Assembly: GCA_036504535.1 (NCBI GenBank)
Contig: DASXUY010000052.1
Coordinates: 12,074 to 76,073, forward strand
Length of the DNA: 64,000 nucleotides
Direction: 5' to 3'
Source of the DNA: JARLGU01 sp036504535
Lineage (GTDB): Bacteria > Armatimonadota > Armatimonadia > Armatimonadales > Capsulimonadaceae
Position numbers and translations under genes: made by a program
In this document: positions 42,901 through 50,979 of the stretch, in pieces
How the letters are laid out: the number at the start of each line of letters is the position of its first letter
Numbering within the stretch: the first letter of the stretch is position 1
Notes under the pieces: generated by a model
Told to the model about the DNA's origin: nothing
Seen by the model: only the letters and a program-made list of their open reading frames with translations
The model's database searches: none

Positions 42901-44926
42901 GCTCGACATTACCCGCGTGATACTGAACGTGTCCGGTCGCAAGGTCAATCCCATTTTGCTTGTACTTCGGAGCAACAAGTGACAGTTTGCCGAAAAGGTT
43001 CGGATCCTGAATGGCACCAGTCAGTCGCCCCTTGAAATAGCCTGTGCCGTGCGTGTCTGGCGTCCCGAGTGCGTCCAGAATGGGGCCGATCTGAATACGC
43101 GCTGCGTTCACGGAAAGGTCGAACCGCCCGCCCGCATTCCCCGGCATTGGGATGTCGCCGGACACGAGAACGACTCCACCACGCTTGTCCTTGGCGTAGA
43201 GTTCGGAGACATGAGCGCCTTCGCCTTGCTGGTACTGGACGCGACCAGAAACACGGTCAAACACCACGCCGTGAACCGAAGCGTCGGCGATGTTGAGGGC
43301 TGCCTGCGCGTGGATTGGGCCGAGGACCGCAGACGGGACGCCATGCTTCAGCGGCGGTATACCTCCCGGAAGGCCGGGTTTGCCGCTTGACGCAACGAAC
43401 CTTAGTGTGGCTATACCTCCGAGTTTGCCCACCTGTTGGGCAGTTTTGGCCGGGAGCTTTATTCCAGCCAAGTTGACGTTAGCCAGGCTCCCACTGAAAA
43501 CCAAAGCCGCTGGACTTGGCCGCGTGTCCACCAAACCTTGAGCGGTGAATACGCCCCCACCCTGCACCTGGGTTGCACTGAGCGTTTTGATTGAGAGGAG
43601 GCCGCGGGAATACGTCGCGTCAGTGCGGATGTTCTTGAACGGAAGGCCGGCAAGCACCACCGATGGCGTCTCAAGTGATGCGCTGGCGTTGAGATCGAGA
43701 GCGTCTCCGGTAAGGGCTACCGAGGCCGATCCATAACCAGGGAACCGCACTTCAGGCGGCAATGGCGGCATAAAGGCGAGCGTGGATGGGAGCTTCTCGA
43801 TTGGTAACTGAGGCAGGTCAACCCGGAGCGCCAGTTGCATCTGCGGAAAGCCGAATAACGCTCCGCTTACCTTGATGGGAATGCCATTTGTGACACCAGC
43901 CATCAACAGGGTCGCCTGGTTTTCAGTAAAGAAGATGTCGCCGCCGACATTGGTCGCGGGATGGGTGAGCGCTTGATGCTTTAGTTCGACAAACGACAGC
44001 CCATCAATGTGGGCGGTACCCTGTACGTCCAATTTGTGTTTGGGGAGCTTGGCAATCTGGCTCAACGTGACGTCAGCATCGATCCGTCCGCCGGTCACCT
44101 TCATAAACGGCGCGGCCTGCGGTAAGAAGTCGTCAACCAGGTACGGTGCTGCGGCGCGCTTTATGTTGACATGAATTCGAAGACCCTGATCTGAGCCATC
44201 ATTCGCCAGGTCGCCCACATTCCGAAATAGCTCGCCGTCAAACTTCACGATTTCGAAAAGCCGGTTGCCGCTCGACGCGTGACCATTGAACGAAACGAAC
44301 TGTGTGGAAGTCAAGTCAATGGTCGTCCGAATGTCCGTGATCGTCATCACCTTCTTGCGGAGAGCTGGAACTGCGGTTTCATCGCGGAAAAACAACGTGG
44401 CGTTGCGTAGGGTTACGGTTCCAAGATATGCCTGCTTTTCGGGGCGTGCGTTCTTGGGAATAAGGTCCGAGAAGTTGAATGTGTTCCTAGGAAGCCTCTC
44501 GACGTAGCCGGATGCGCCGTTGATGTCGATGTCGCCAATCGCCGCCGCGATATTCTTCGGGTGCTGAAACATCTCCGGAAGGCTGTACTTCACCGTCACC
44601 CGGTCGGCATCGATCATGGGGCGACCGTGGTCTTCGGCAAATGTGGCGTGGTTCGAGACGACAAGGTCCTCGAGGATGACTCGCCCTGGGACAGTGACGA
44701 GGTTGACCCGCTTAAGGCTCACTTCGCGGTGAAGCGCCTCACCCGCAGCCTGTGCGACTAACGGAGCCAGGCTAACGGAGAGCGCCTTGGCAAGGGAAAG
44801 GAGGTAAAAGCAAACGCAGACAATGAACGTAAGGACGGGCACGACTTCGATCAGTCGAGCCGCAACAAGGCCGCGCCGGGGGATAGGCGACTTTAACGCA
44901 CTTGTCGGTACCGCCCTATGCCGCAT
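39968..44926 (-). CDS. tamB: TamB-like translocation and assembly module protein
   Basis: Giant AsmA-like lipid-bridge protein of 1652 residues, anchored in the inner membrane by one N-terminal helix (VVPVLTFIVCVCFYLLSLAK). The periplasmic part is a long run of beta-rich repeats typical of TamB/AsmA-like proteins thought to carry phospholipids to the outer membrane and assist barrel proteins. The C-terminal DUF490 domain is clear from about 1380 on: VNPRFNVTVVAARG, LKGQLIINKGTFNLPTARF, SQILAALGGQFVRDI, QLGSVFFDSLYDTTGLDVSL and a terminal beta segment ending GVFRF. It is the first gene of the envelope string; no tamA other than bamA is seen. Confidence 0.92.
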   Translation of the reverse strand: MRHRAVPTSALKSPIPRRGLVAARLIEVVPVLTFIVCVCFYLLSLAKALSVSLAPLVAQAAGEALHREVSLKRVNLVTVPGRVILEDLVVSNHATFAEDHGRPMIDADRVTVKYSLPEMFQHPKNIAAAIGDIDINGASGYVERLPRNTFNFSDLIPKNARPEKQAYLGTVTLRNATLFFRDETAVPALRKKVMTITDIRTTIDLTSTQFVSFNGHASSGNRLFEIVKFDGELFRNVGDLANDGSDQGLRIHVNIKRAAAPYLVDDFLPQAAPFMKVTGGRIDADVTLSQIAKLPKHKLDVQGTAHIDGLSFVELKHQALTHPATNVGGDIFFTENQATLLMAGVTNGIPIKVSGALFGFPQMQLALRVDLPQLPIEKLPSTLAFMPPLPPEVRFPGYGSASVALTGDALDLNASASLETPSVVLAGLPFKNIRTDATYSRGLLSIKTLSATQVQGGGVFTAQGLVDTRPSPAALVFSGSLANVNLAGIKLPAKTAQQVGKLGGIATLRFVASSGKPGLPGGIPPLKHGVPSAVLGPIHAQAALNIADASVHGVVFDRVSGRVQYQQGEGAHVSELYAKDKRGGVVLVSGDIPMPGNAGGRFDLSVNAARIQIGPILDALGTPDTHGTGYFKGRLTGAIQDPNLFGKLSLVAPKYKQNGIDLATGHVQYHAGNVELQDFTIQVEPALARLNGTIMHVADKNPAFDLQVELNRAQISDIISFIPPDVLAKSDDPNTQRVLKSATGLVNTNVTLGGTLKSPKLKGDLSIANATFEAYHVTNVQGTFDLADNLLRVPHFSLVYEDAVVAGGGSFDMDAQTVKASFTGNNIDVARFGALFAKGIPMSGKVAVAGKVSGSAKDPDVSALLITDSVKVGVFSFDTIKAGARLHHGVLSSTGVPIMIAFDGAKYSVTNYSVDTKSHAVSLTAKVEGQRLSTLLTRVENSHWIMNKLSDSAITALYQLPQPFDGVIDAPNITVSGTLEKPAFSAVVNATGIVVGANHIDQVHADVAYKGTVLTVKELTSRGKLAYMSAAGTVDFKGPIDAQLEASNISLALLNPFLPGTAKVGGTLADLTIVAKGKTRSPEVTASVTLDKPSFNAIDFDRLDSGRISIANRQLTIDGLTISKDEKLKDGATIQHIASVRGSIPFDWEDVNGTPMPVFPTNVPMNLHASIPEQSLSVVALFAPKLAESAFSGMFHADVDIGGTLADKRLSGEIGISKGKVKPPGFQTGLVNIETLVQFSGNKASVIRATADSDRKNGGSIGASGSVYFGGGRAPVTTGLADALLGGVSLDLSISANKFRVAEPKLVQFGNAGFGSLVDGGVTLTQTMLAPLISGSIKLSDTSITLPTAQAATGGVAAAPLVNPRFNVTVVAARGTKVDSPQVKISDASGGFGLHGSLDVPNLKGQLIINKGTFNLPTARFRVVSGGTVDVNYNPESPTDSSAMTIGVNLEAKTSISISQRTLVSNQGSVNTGVAVSPSLLGAYSGSERYNITAIINGTLRSDGTGLTLKFSSDPTLAESQILAALGGQFVRDIGNGAVDTGLRSLFAQVLSNQLGSVFFDSLYDTTGLDVSLDYNPGLPFVVSLSKQLTPRLEVTFTRMEASRTSGAVASTLDPPQYQLRLGYNLSKRLRFSVSTDDQRSYGVALEGVFRF

Positions 44927-45032
44927 TATAAGTCTGATCCTGAAAAAGCCATCAACAACATATTCTCCACTAGGACGCTGCAGTCGCCGTACGAAATCGC
45001 TACCAGTCGAAAGTTACATACTAGGCGAATCG

Positions 45033-45067
45033 TAAGTGCCGGCTAAACTGAGCTTAACCGGCACTTA
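45033..45067 (-). terminator. Stem-loop downstream of lipA
   Basis: Perfect 10-bp stem, TAAGTGCCGG (45033-45042) with CCGGCACTTA (45058-45067), loop 15 bases, 27 bases past the lipA stop on the minus strand. The T-run after it is poor, so this is a probable rather than certain terminator. Confidence 0.5.
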
Positions 45068-45093
45068 TTAACTATCATCGAAACCGACGATCT

Positions 45094-46038
45094 TTAGGCT
45101 GGTACCGCAACTGGCGGCGGGAGCAGGCCAACGGCTTCGGACAACTCGATAGCGTTGTGCGAAGACCGAACGAACGGGCCGCTCGCAACAAATGTGAAGC
45201 CTATCTCCATCGCGATCGCCTTGTATTCGGCGAACATATCGGGATGCACATACTCGACGACATCCAGATAGCCTTTGCCCGGTTTGAGGTATTGGCCAAT
45301 AGTGATGGCGTCGACTTTCCACTCTCGTAGATCGCGAAGCAGCGCCACAACTTCGTCCTTAGTTTCGCTCAGGCCCACCATAAACCCTGATTTTGTATAG
45401 ATCGTTGGGTCAGCTTCTTTAACGTACTTCAACACTTGAAGTGAACGCGGATACTTAGCCTGTGGTCTTACCTGCGTGTACAAGCGCGGCACTGTTTCTA
45501 TATTGTGATTAAAGATGTGCGGCTTTGCGGCGACAACAACGTCGAGCGCTTCGGTCTTTCCCAAAAAGTCGGGAGTCAAAACCTCGATGATGGAATCGGG
45601 CAGCATTTCGCGCAGATTGCGGATAGTTTCGGCGAAGTGGTGGGCTCCGCCATCAGGAAGCTCATCGCGATTGACGCTGGTTACGACCGTGTGTCGAAGG
45701 CCGAGGGTTTTGGCGGCTTCGGCAACGCGGCGTGGTTCGTCCGGATCCAGCGGACCGCCGCGTCCGGTCTTGACGGCGCAGAAGCGACATGAGCGGGTGC
45801 ACGTGTCGCCCATGATCATAAAGGTGGCGGACTTCCTTGACCAGCACTCCCAGAGGTTTGGGCAGCGCGCTTCCTCGCAAACTGTCACTAAGCGCTCCGA
45901 GCGCATGAGGTTTTCGACATCGGAAACGGGCTGGCGTTTGGGCAGCCGAATGGTCAGCCATTCGGGCAGGCGACGGACGTGCGGCTTGGCGTCGTCCGTC
46001 GCTGGAACGTGAGGCGTAATCTGTACAAGATCGGGCAT
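45094..46038 (-). CDS. lipA: Lipoyl synthase
   Basis: Radical-SAM enzyme inserting two sulfurs into protein-bound octanoyl chains to make lipoyl groups. The 314-residue protein has both clusters' ligands: CEEARCPNLWEC (CX4CX5C, sacrificial cluster) and CTRSCRFCAV (CX3CX2C, SAM cluster). RLPEWLTIRLP at the start, TVVTSVNRDELPDGGAHHFA, NHNIETVPRLYTQVRP-type and LKPGKGYLDVVEYVHPD follow. The C-terminal RSSHNAIEL arginine-serine motif is present. No lipB or lplA is adjacent, so octanoyl supply must come from elsewhere. Confidence 0.97.
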   Translation of the reverse strand: MPDLVQITPHVPATDDAKPHVRRLPEWLTIRLPKRQPVSDVENLMRSERLVTVCEEARCPNLWECWSRKSATFMIMGDTCTRSCRFCAVKTGRGGPLDPDEPRRVAEAAKTLGLRHTVVTSVNRDELPDGGAHHFAETIRNLREMLPDSIIEVLTPDFLGKTEALDVVVAAKPHIFNHNIETVPRLYTQVRPQAKYPRSLQVLKYVKEADPTIYTKSGFMVGLSETKDEVVALLRDLREWKVDAITIGQYLKPGKGYLDVVEYVHPDMFAEYKAIAMEIGFTFVASGPFVRSSHNAIELSEAVGLLPPPVAVPA

Positions 46039-46091
46039 TGTCTAGCTCTCCAGTCCCGATTATACCTTACGTTTTTAAGCCCTAAGGTTAG

Positions 46092-47105
46092 CTATGCGGT
46101 AGTCTTGCGGCCGGCAGCGTTGTAGATTCGCTCCATTGTCGCCGCACCGAGCGCGGCTTCACGCACCGGAACGAGTGGAACTTGCAGCTTTCTGCCCTGC
46201 TGCGCATCCCAGAACAAGTCGAATGCGTGCGGTGCGCCTTCAGGCAGATCGGTCACGAACTCTTCGCCCGTCGCGCCTTCGACTAGCTCGGAGTAGTAGC
46301 GCAGCTTGCCGTCGACAATCTGAATCTGGCCCTTCGTGCCAAACACGTCGATGCCCGAGTGAAGCTTCGGATCGACCCAGCTGCCTTCGAGTGTGGCGAC
46401 AGCCCCAGATGCAAAAGTCAGCAACGCGGTACCGTATTCGTCGATTTCCGGCCCGGCAATGCCTGTCGCGTTGCCTAGCGATGCGGCAACGCTAACAACT
46501 TCGCCTTCGGTGGGTGTGAGCGTCGTCAAGATGAGATCGAGGTGGTGAGCGCCAAGGTCGAGCATAGCGCCTCCGCCAGCGAGCTTAGCGTCGGTGATCC
46601 ACTTCCACTCGGTCGCGAACCAGCCAGCGAGCAGACCCTGATGGCAGTTGCTGTAACGAACACGCGTAACCTTGCCAAGATGGCCAGCGGCGACTTCCTG
46701 CTTGATGAACTGGTGAACGGGAAATCCGCGGCTAAAGAAGCCGGTCTGGAAGATCACCCCAGCCTTCTCGATAGCATCGGCGATCGCATTAGCGTCTGCC
46801 GCGCCGAGCCCTAGCGGCTTTTCGCAGAAAATGTGCTTCCCGGCGGCTGCGCAATCGGCCACGAGGTCCACATGCTGGCATGTTTCCGAGCAGATGATGA
46901 CTGACGTCACTTGTGGGTCGGCCAGGATGGTCTTAACGTCGGCGAATGCTCCGCCAACCTCGGCTGCGCGCATTGCTCCACGCTCCGGATCGATGTCATA
47001 GACATACTTCACGGCCACTTCGTCTGCTCGCTTCTTGAGCATGTTGATAAAGCCCGGTGTATGGATGTGGGCAACGCCAATAAAGGCTGTGGTAAGTTTG
47101 GACAC
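46092..47105 (-). CDS. Gfo/Idh/MocA-family NAD(P)-dependent oxidoreductase
   Basis: Sugar- or inositol-type dehydrogenase of about 337 residues. An N-terminal Rossmann fold (KLTTAFIGVAHIHTPGFINM, VKYVYDIDPERGAMRAAEVG) leads to IICSETCQHVDLVADCAAAGKHIFCEKPLGL, the EKP motif with the catalytic-region lysine. GGGAMLDLGAHHLDLILTTL is the substrate-binding helix. The usual glycine-rich GxGxxG is replaced by GVAHIH, seen in a subset of the family. Start is best placed at a GTG (47105): the residues encoded upstream are not family-like. The substrate is unknown. Confidence 0.85.
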   Translation of the reverse strand: MSKLTTAFIGVAHIHTPGFINMLKKRADEVAVKYVYDIDPERGAMRAAEVGGAFADVKTILADPQVTSVIICSETCQHVDLVADCAAAGKHIFCEKPLGLGAADANAIADAIEKAGVIFQTGFFSRGFPVHQFIKQEVAAGHLGKVTRVRYSNCHQGLLAGWFATEWKWITDAKLAGGGAMLDLGAHHLDLILTTLTPTEGEVVSVAASLGNATGIAGPEIDEYGTALLTFASGAVATLEGSWVDPKLHSGIDVFGTKGQIQIVDGKLRYYSELVEGATGEEFVTDLPEGAPHAFDLFWDAQQGRKLQVPLVPVREAALGAATMERIYNAAGRKTTA

Positions 47106-47252
47106 GATAATCTTCTTTCTCTGCCGGTGGCCGCATCTGTCGAACGGCACCGAAAATGGGTACGCCCCTCTACTTCCCAATGCGGACCTCGAATTCCTTC
47201 CAAAATGTAGAAGTTAGGGGCAGAAATTGAACAGTGCGCTCAATCGGACCGA

Positions 47253-47282
47253 GGGCCGATGCTTATCGTAAAGCATCGGCCC
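47253..47282 (-). terminator. Hairpin downstream of citrate synthase
   Basis: Perfect 12-bp stem (47253-47264 with 47271-47282; GGGCCGATGCTT arm) and a six-base loop, 34 bases past the citrate synthase stop on the minus strand. No strong T-run follows. Confidence 0.55.
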
Positions 47283-47316
47283 CTAGTTGATATCGATGCG
47301 GCGATTTGGGAGAAAC

Positions 47317-48468
47317 CTAGTCGCGGTGTGCAAGCGGCATAACCTTGCGGCCTGGGTCGCCGGTATAGATCGCACGTGGGCGTATTAGGCGGTTGTTGGA
47401 TAGCTGCTCCAGAACGTGTGCGGTCCAGCCCGAGATGCGCGCGACGGCGAATATGGGGGTGAAAAAGTCGGTGGGAATGCCAAGGACATGATAGACCGAC
47501 GCCGAGAAGAAGTCGACATTAGCCTTGAGTGTTGTTTTGCCCTTAGCGGCGAGCGCCTTTTCGGCGGCACCTTCGACTGCTTCCGAGATATCGTACCACG
47601 TGCGGTTGCCGCTGCTCTCGGCGAGTTGGCGCGACATGTACCGGAGCGATACCGCGCGAGGGTCGAGCGTCTTGTAGACGCGGTGACCAATGCCCATGAC
47701 CTTGCGTCCCGAGTTTAGCGCGTCGGATACGAACGCGTCTGCGTCCCGGGGATCTCCGATCTGCTCCAGCATGTGCATGACTTCAACGTTAGCGCCGCCG
47801 TGAAGTGGGCCAGCGAGGGCACCAATTGCAGCAGTAATCGACGAGTACATATCGGTCAACGTCGCCACGGTCACGCGAGCTGCAAATGTCGACGGGTTCA
47901 ATTCATGGTCGGCGTGCAGCACCATGGCCACATCGAGCGCATGCTCGGACGTATGGTCGGGCTCTTCGCCGGTCAGCATGTAAAGGAAGTTCCACGCGGT
48001 GGTCTTGCCGGAGACGGGGCTCAAGATTTCCTTGCCCTGATTGTGCCTTGCGATCGCGGCAACAATGGTCCCGAACTGGGCGGTCAACCGGAGCGCCTTT
48101 CGGCGGTTTGCTTCGATGGAGTTGTCCCCGGTGTCGGGATCAAAGAACGATAGAAGGGAGACCGCTGAGCGCAGTTGATCCATTGGCGGCGCGTCCTTCG
48201 GGAACTGGCGGATATAGGCAAGCGCGCCTTCGGGGATCTGGCGGTTGGCGTCGAGATCCGCCATAAGCTTCTCTAGCTGCGCGTTGTTAGGCAACTCGAG
48301 GTTCCATAGCAGGTAGACGATTTCTTCAAAAGTGGTATTGAGGGCAAGGTCGTGGATGTCATAACCACAATAGATCAGCTTGCCTTCTTGTCCGTTTACC
48401 GACGTGATACTGGACTCGCCAGCGATAACGTCTTCCAGACCTACTGCGAATGCCTTCTCTTCTGCCAT
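47317..48468 (-). CDS. Citrate synthase (citrate/2-methylcitrate synthase family)
   Basis: Condenses acetyl-CoA with oxaloacetate at the entry of the TCA cycle. The 383 residues are the short, Gram-positive/archaeal-type length. Visible are AGESSITSVNGQEGKLIYCGYDI, the catalytic HADHELNPSTFAARV and GALAGPLHGGANVEVMHML with the second catalytic histidine. Near the end is PTDFFTPIFAVARISGWTAHVLEQ with the catalytic Asp region replaced around F-ALGxxD as expected in the family. RPRAIYTGDPGRKV closes it. Start 48468 has a GGGAAGGG upstream; a longer frame to 48531 adds unrelated residues. 2-Methylcitrate synthase activity cannot be excluded. Confidence 0.93.
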   Translation of the reverse strand: MAEEKAFAVGLEDVIAGESSITSVNGQEGKLIYCGYDIHDLALNTTFEEIVYLLWNLELPNNAQLEKLMADLDANRQIPEGALAYIRQFPKDAPPMDQLRSAVSLLSFFDPDTGDNSIEANRRKALRLTAQFGTIVAAIARHNQGKEILSPVSGKTTAWNFLYMLTGEEPDHTSEHALDVAMVLHADHELNPSTFAARVTVATLTDMYSSITAAIGALAGPLHGGANVEVMHMLEQIGDPRDADAFVSDALNSGRKVMGIGHRVYKTLDPRAVSLRYMSRQLAESSGNRTWYDISEAVEGAAEKALAAKGKTTLKANVDFFSASVYHVLGIPTDFFTPIFAVARISGWTAHVLEQLSNNRLIRPRAIYTGDPGRKVMPLAHRD

Positions 48469-48505
48469 TTGTTGGTACCCTTCCCGCTGAGGATGATGCG
48501 CCAAT

Positions 48506-48511
48506 ATTATA
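48506..48511 (-). promoter_or_regulatory. Probable -10 box of the citrate synthase promoter
   Basis: Perfect TATAAT on the minus strand, 38 bases before the ATG. The -35 is poor: TTGGCA lies at a spacing of only 14 bases. An activator may be involved. Confidence 0.45.
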
Positions 48512-48652
48512 CCTGTCAGCCTGCGTGCCAAAAGGCGGCGGCTTCTCTGCCAAATGGCGGATTAATAGCCCAAATGGCCCAGCATTTTTGCCAAAATGAA
48601 CGACTGGAACCGGAGGGCGTCTGGTAAAGTACAGTCACCGAAAGGATATGTG

Positions 48653-49600
48653 ATGACCCTGGACACACTACGACACCGCTCCGCAGGACCGCTGACCCTG
48701 CTTGCGACGGTGGGGCTCGCTGCTCTGCTTGCCTCATCGCCAACGACCAACAAGGCCACGGTTGCCTCCGCAGCTGATAACCCATCGGTTTACAAGACGC
48801 TTTACACCGAAAAGTGCTCAGCCTGCCACAACCTGCCTGACCCTACCGTGAACCAGAATACGCGGGAAAGATGGCGCATGATTGTCGCTGGGATGAGCCG
48901 CCGCGCCGACGACAAGGGCATCTCAATCACCGACATTGATCAGCAGCATATCGTGGACTATCTCAGCCTATTCCCGCCCAAGAGCGTCCCCGGTGCCAAC
49001 GGGCCGCTTGCCGCAAAGCGCGACGACGTCTGGGAGCTGGAGCCCGTTCGGTCGCAGGTCTTCACATTCACTGATCAGGCTCACCTAGCGTCGTTCCGAC
49101 CTGAGACGGGGCGATGGAAAGTGGCGGTAGCGGACACGATGTGTCTCTCTGCGACAGCGACGGCAACGGACTCAGCGCTCCTTACCCATGTCGGCGACAC
49201 TCTAGATGGTGGGCTGGACCTGCAGGCGCAGGTTCGCTTCGCAGGCTCATCGCCGTCCAAAGCCGCCGGTTTGGTATTCGGTTCCCTGAAGGCCCAGGCC
49301 TACAATGCCATCGTGCTGGATCTGTCCAAAGGTGAAGTACGTCTGGTGGCTGTGCGGTCGGGAGTTCAGACGGTCATCGCAACTGGGCCGCTCGGCGACC
49401 TCGACCAGGCTGCCGGATGGCATGTGGTGCGGCTGATGTACCGACCAGAGGCGCGTCGAGTGACGGTGTGGGTGGACGCCAACAAGAAGCTCGTGGCACC
49501 GTTCCCCGACTACGTCGACGGTGGCCAATACGGCCTGATCGCGTTGCCGGAAACGGCGGCTTCGTTCAGGAACCTGTACGCCGACATCTACGGACGATAG
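48653..49600 (+). CDS. Secreted single-haem cytochrome c fused to a lectin-like beta-sandwich
   Basis: Exported protein of 315 residues. A signal peptide (LLATVGLAALLASS, 1-30) is followed by a class I-like cytochrome c segment with the haem motif CSACH (residues 55-59) and possible Met ligands in MIVAGMSRR. From about residue 115 the protein is a concanavalin-like (LamG/DUF1080-type) sandwich: AAGLVFGSLKAQAYNAIVLD, WHVVRLMYRPEARRVTVWVD and LIALPETAASFRNLYADIYG. Both modules occur together in planctomycete and acidobacterial secreted oxidases. Start 48653 has AAAGGA 7 bases upstream. Electron partner and ligand are unknown. Confidence 0.75.
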   Translation: MTLDTLRHRSAGPLTLLATVGLAALLASSPTTNKATVASAADNPSVYKTLYTEKCSACHNLPDPTVNQNTRERWRMIVAGMSRRADDKGISITDIDQQHIVDYLSLFPPKSVPGANGPLAAKRDDVWELEPVRSQVFTFTDQAHLASFRPETGRWKVAVADTMCLSATATATDSALLTHVGDTLDGGLDLQAQVRFAGSSPSKAAGLVFGSLKAQAYNAIVLDLSKGEVRLVAVRSGVQTVIATGPLGDLDQAAGWHVVRLMYRPEARRVTVWVDANKKLVAPFPDYVDGGQYGLIALPETAASFRNLYADIYGR

Positions 49601-49616
49601 ATGTCGGCGATCAGTC

Positions 49617-50912
49617 TTAGCTTTGCGGTGTGATCAACTCCAAGCCGCCCAGATACGGGCGGAGCGCTTCAGGAACAGTGACGGTGCCATCGGCGTTCTG
49701 CCAGTTCTCAAGCAGCGCCGCATACACACGAGGTAGCGCCGTGCCGCTGCCGTTCAGCAGGTGAGCGAACTCAGGCTTTGCTCCCTGTTGCGAGCGATAG
49801 CGGATTGCGCCGCGTCGCGCCTGGAAGTCGGTGCAGTTCGAGACCGACGACACCTCAAGCCACGCCCCTACCCCTGGCGCGTGCGCTTCGACATCGTAGC
49901 ATTTCGCCGCCGAGAACGACAGGTCGCCTGCCGCCAGCATCAGGATGCGGTATGGGAGGCCGAGGACGTCGAGCACGTCGGTGGCGTTGCCAAGCATCTT
50001 CTCCAGCTCATCATACGACGACTCGGCTGACGTGAACTTCACCATCTCTACTTTATCGAACTGGTGGACGCGTAATAGGCCGCGTGTGTCCTTCCCTGCA
50101 GCGCCAGCTTCCCGACGCCAGCATGGCGAGTGTGCGACGTAGTTGAGCGGGAGGTCAGCGCCGTCGAGGATCTCGTCGCGGTGAATATTGATTAGCGCAG
50201 GCTCGGCAGTCGGCAGTGCGAACAGGTCGTCGGTGGCGTCGTGGTACATCTCTGGCGTAAACTTGACCACATGCGCCGACGCGGTGATGCTCTCGCGGTT
50301 AAGGAAGTACGGGGTCTGCCACTCGGTGTAGCCCTGCTCGTTTACGTGCAGATCGATCATGAGCTGTATCAGCGCACGTTCGATTCGCGCGCCAAGGCCC
50401 TTATACAGCACGAAGCCGCTACCGGCGAGTTTTGTAGCGCGCCCGAAGTCGATCAACCCGAGGTCTGCAGCCAAGTCCCAGTGCGCTTTCGGCGCAAAGT
50501 CGAAGTGACGCGGCTCGCCGACGCTGCGGATAACCACGTTGTTCGCCTCGCCTCCCGCTGGGGTCGTCTCATGCGGCAAGTTCGGGATCACGTTGAGGCA
50601 CGCTTTTAGCTGCTCCTCAAGGTTGCGTTCTGTGGCGTCGCGTTCGGTCTGGCTTTCCTTGATCTGACGCACCCGCTCCTTAGCGGCTGTCGCTTCGTCC
50701 TTCTTCCCAGCCTGCATGAGCTGACCGATAGACTTGCTGGCGCTGTTCACCTCAGCCTTAAGGTCCTCGGCGAGCTTCAAAGCGGCGCGATACTCGCCAT
50801 CGAGTTCGACGATCTCGCGGATCTTGTCAGCCGCGTCGACAGCTGGCATGCGCTTCGAAAGCGCCTCAATGACTGCGTCCGGTTCGTTCCGGATCAACCT
50901 GATATCGAGCAT
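49617..50912 (-). CDS. serS: Seryl-tRNA synthetase
   Basis: Class II synthetase charging tRNA-Ser (and tRNA-Sec when present). The 431 residues begin MLDIRLIRNEPDAVIEALSKR. A long antiparallel coiled-coil arm (KIREIVELDGEYRAALKLAEDL onward) precedes the catalytic core, with HWDLAADLGLIDFGRATKLAGSGFVLYKGLGARIERALIQ, motif 2 LPLNYVAHSPCWRREAGAAGKDTRGLLRVHQF-type region, and motif 3 LNGSGTALPRVYAALLENWQ. All are standard. The gene converges on the cytochrome gene with 16 bases between the two stops. It lies 67 bases downstream of PAP2. Confidence 0.97.
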   Translation of the reverse strand: MLDIRLIRNEPDAVIEALSKRMPAVDAADKIREIVELDGEYRAALKLAEDLKAEVNSASKSIGQLMQAGKKDEATAAKERVRQIKESQTERDATERNLEEQLKACLNVIPNLPHETTPAGGEANNVVIRSVGEPRHFDFAPKAHWDLAADLGLIDFGRATKLAGSGFVLYKGLGARIERALIQLMIDLHVNEQGYTEWQTPYFLNRESITASAHVVKFTPEMYHDATDDLFALPTAEPALINIHRDEILDGADLPLNYVAHSPCWRREAGAAGKDTRGLLRVHQFDKVEMVKFTSAESSYDELEKMLGNATDVLDVLGLPYRILMLAAGDLSFSAAKCYDVEAHAPGVGAWLEVSSVSNCTDFQARRGAIRYRSQQGAKPEFAHLLNGSGTALPRVYAALLENWQNADGTVTVPEALRPYLGGLELITPQS

Positions 50913-50979
50913 TGTGATCTCCCTGCCGAGTCGAAGTCGCTCAGCTTATTATTGCAATTCCAGTACGGCTGCGGGACGA

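Noticed and set aside
44920..44935. TATAAT overlapping the tamB ATG on the minus strand
   Set aside because: A -10 box here would start transcription inside the gene, no -35 lies at 16-18 bases and no later start codon fits.
45505..46012. Plus-strand frames opposite lipA
   Set aside because: They are antisense to a fully conserved lipoyl synthase and have no family features.
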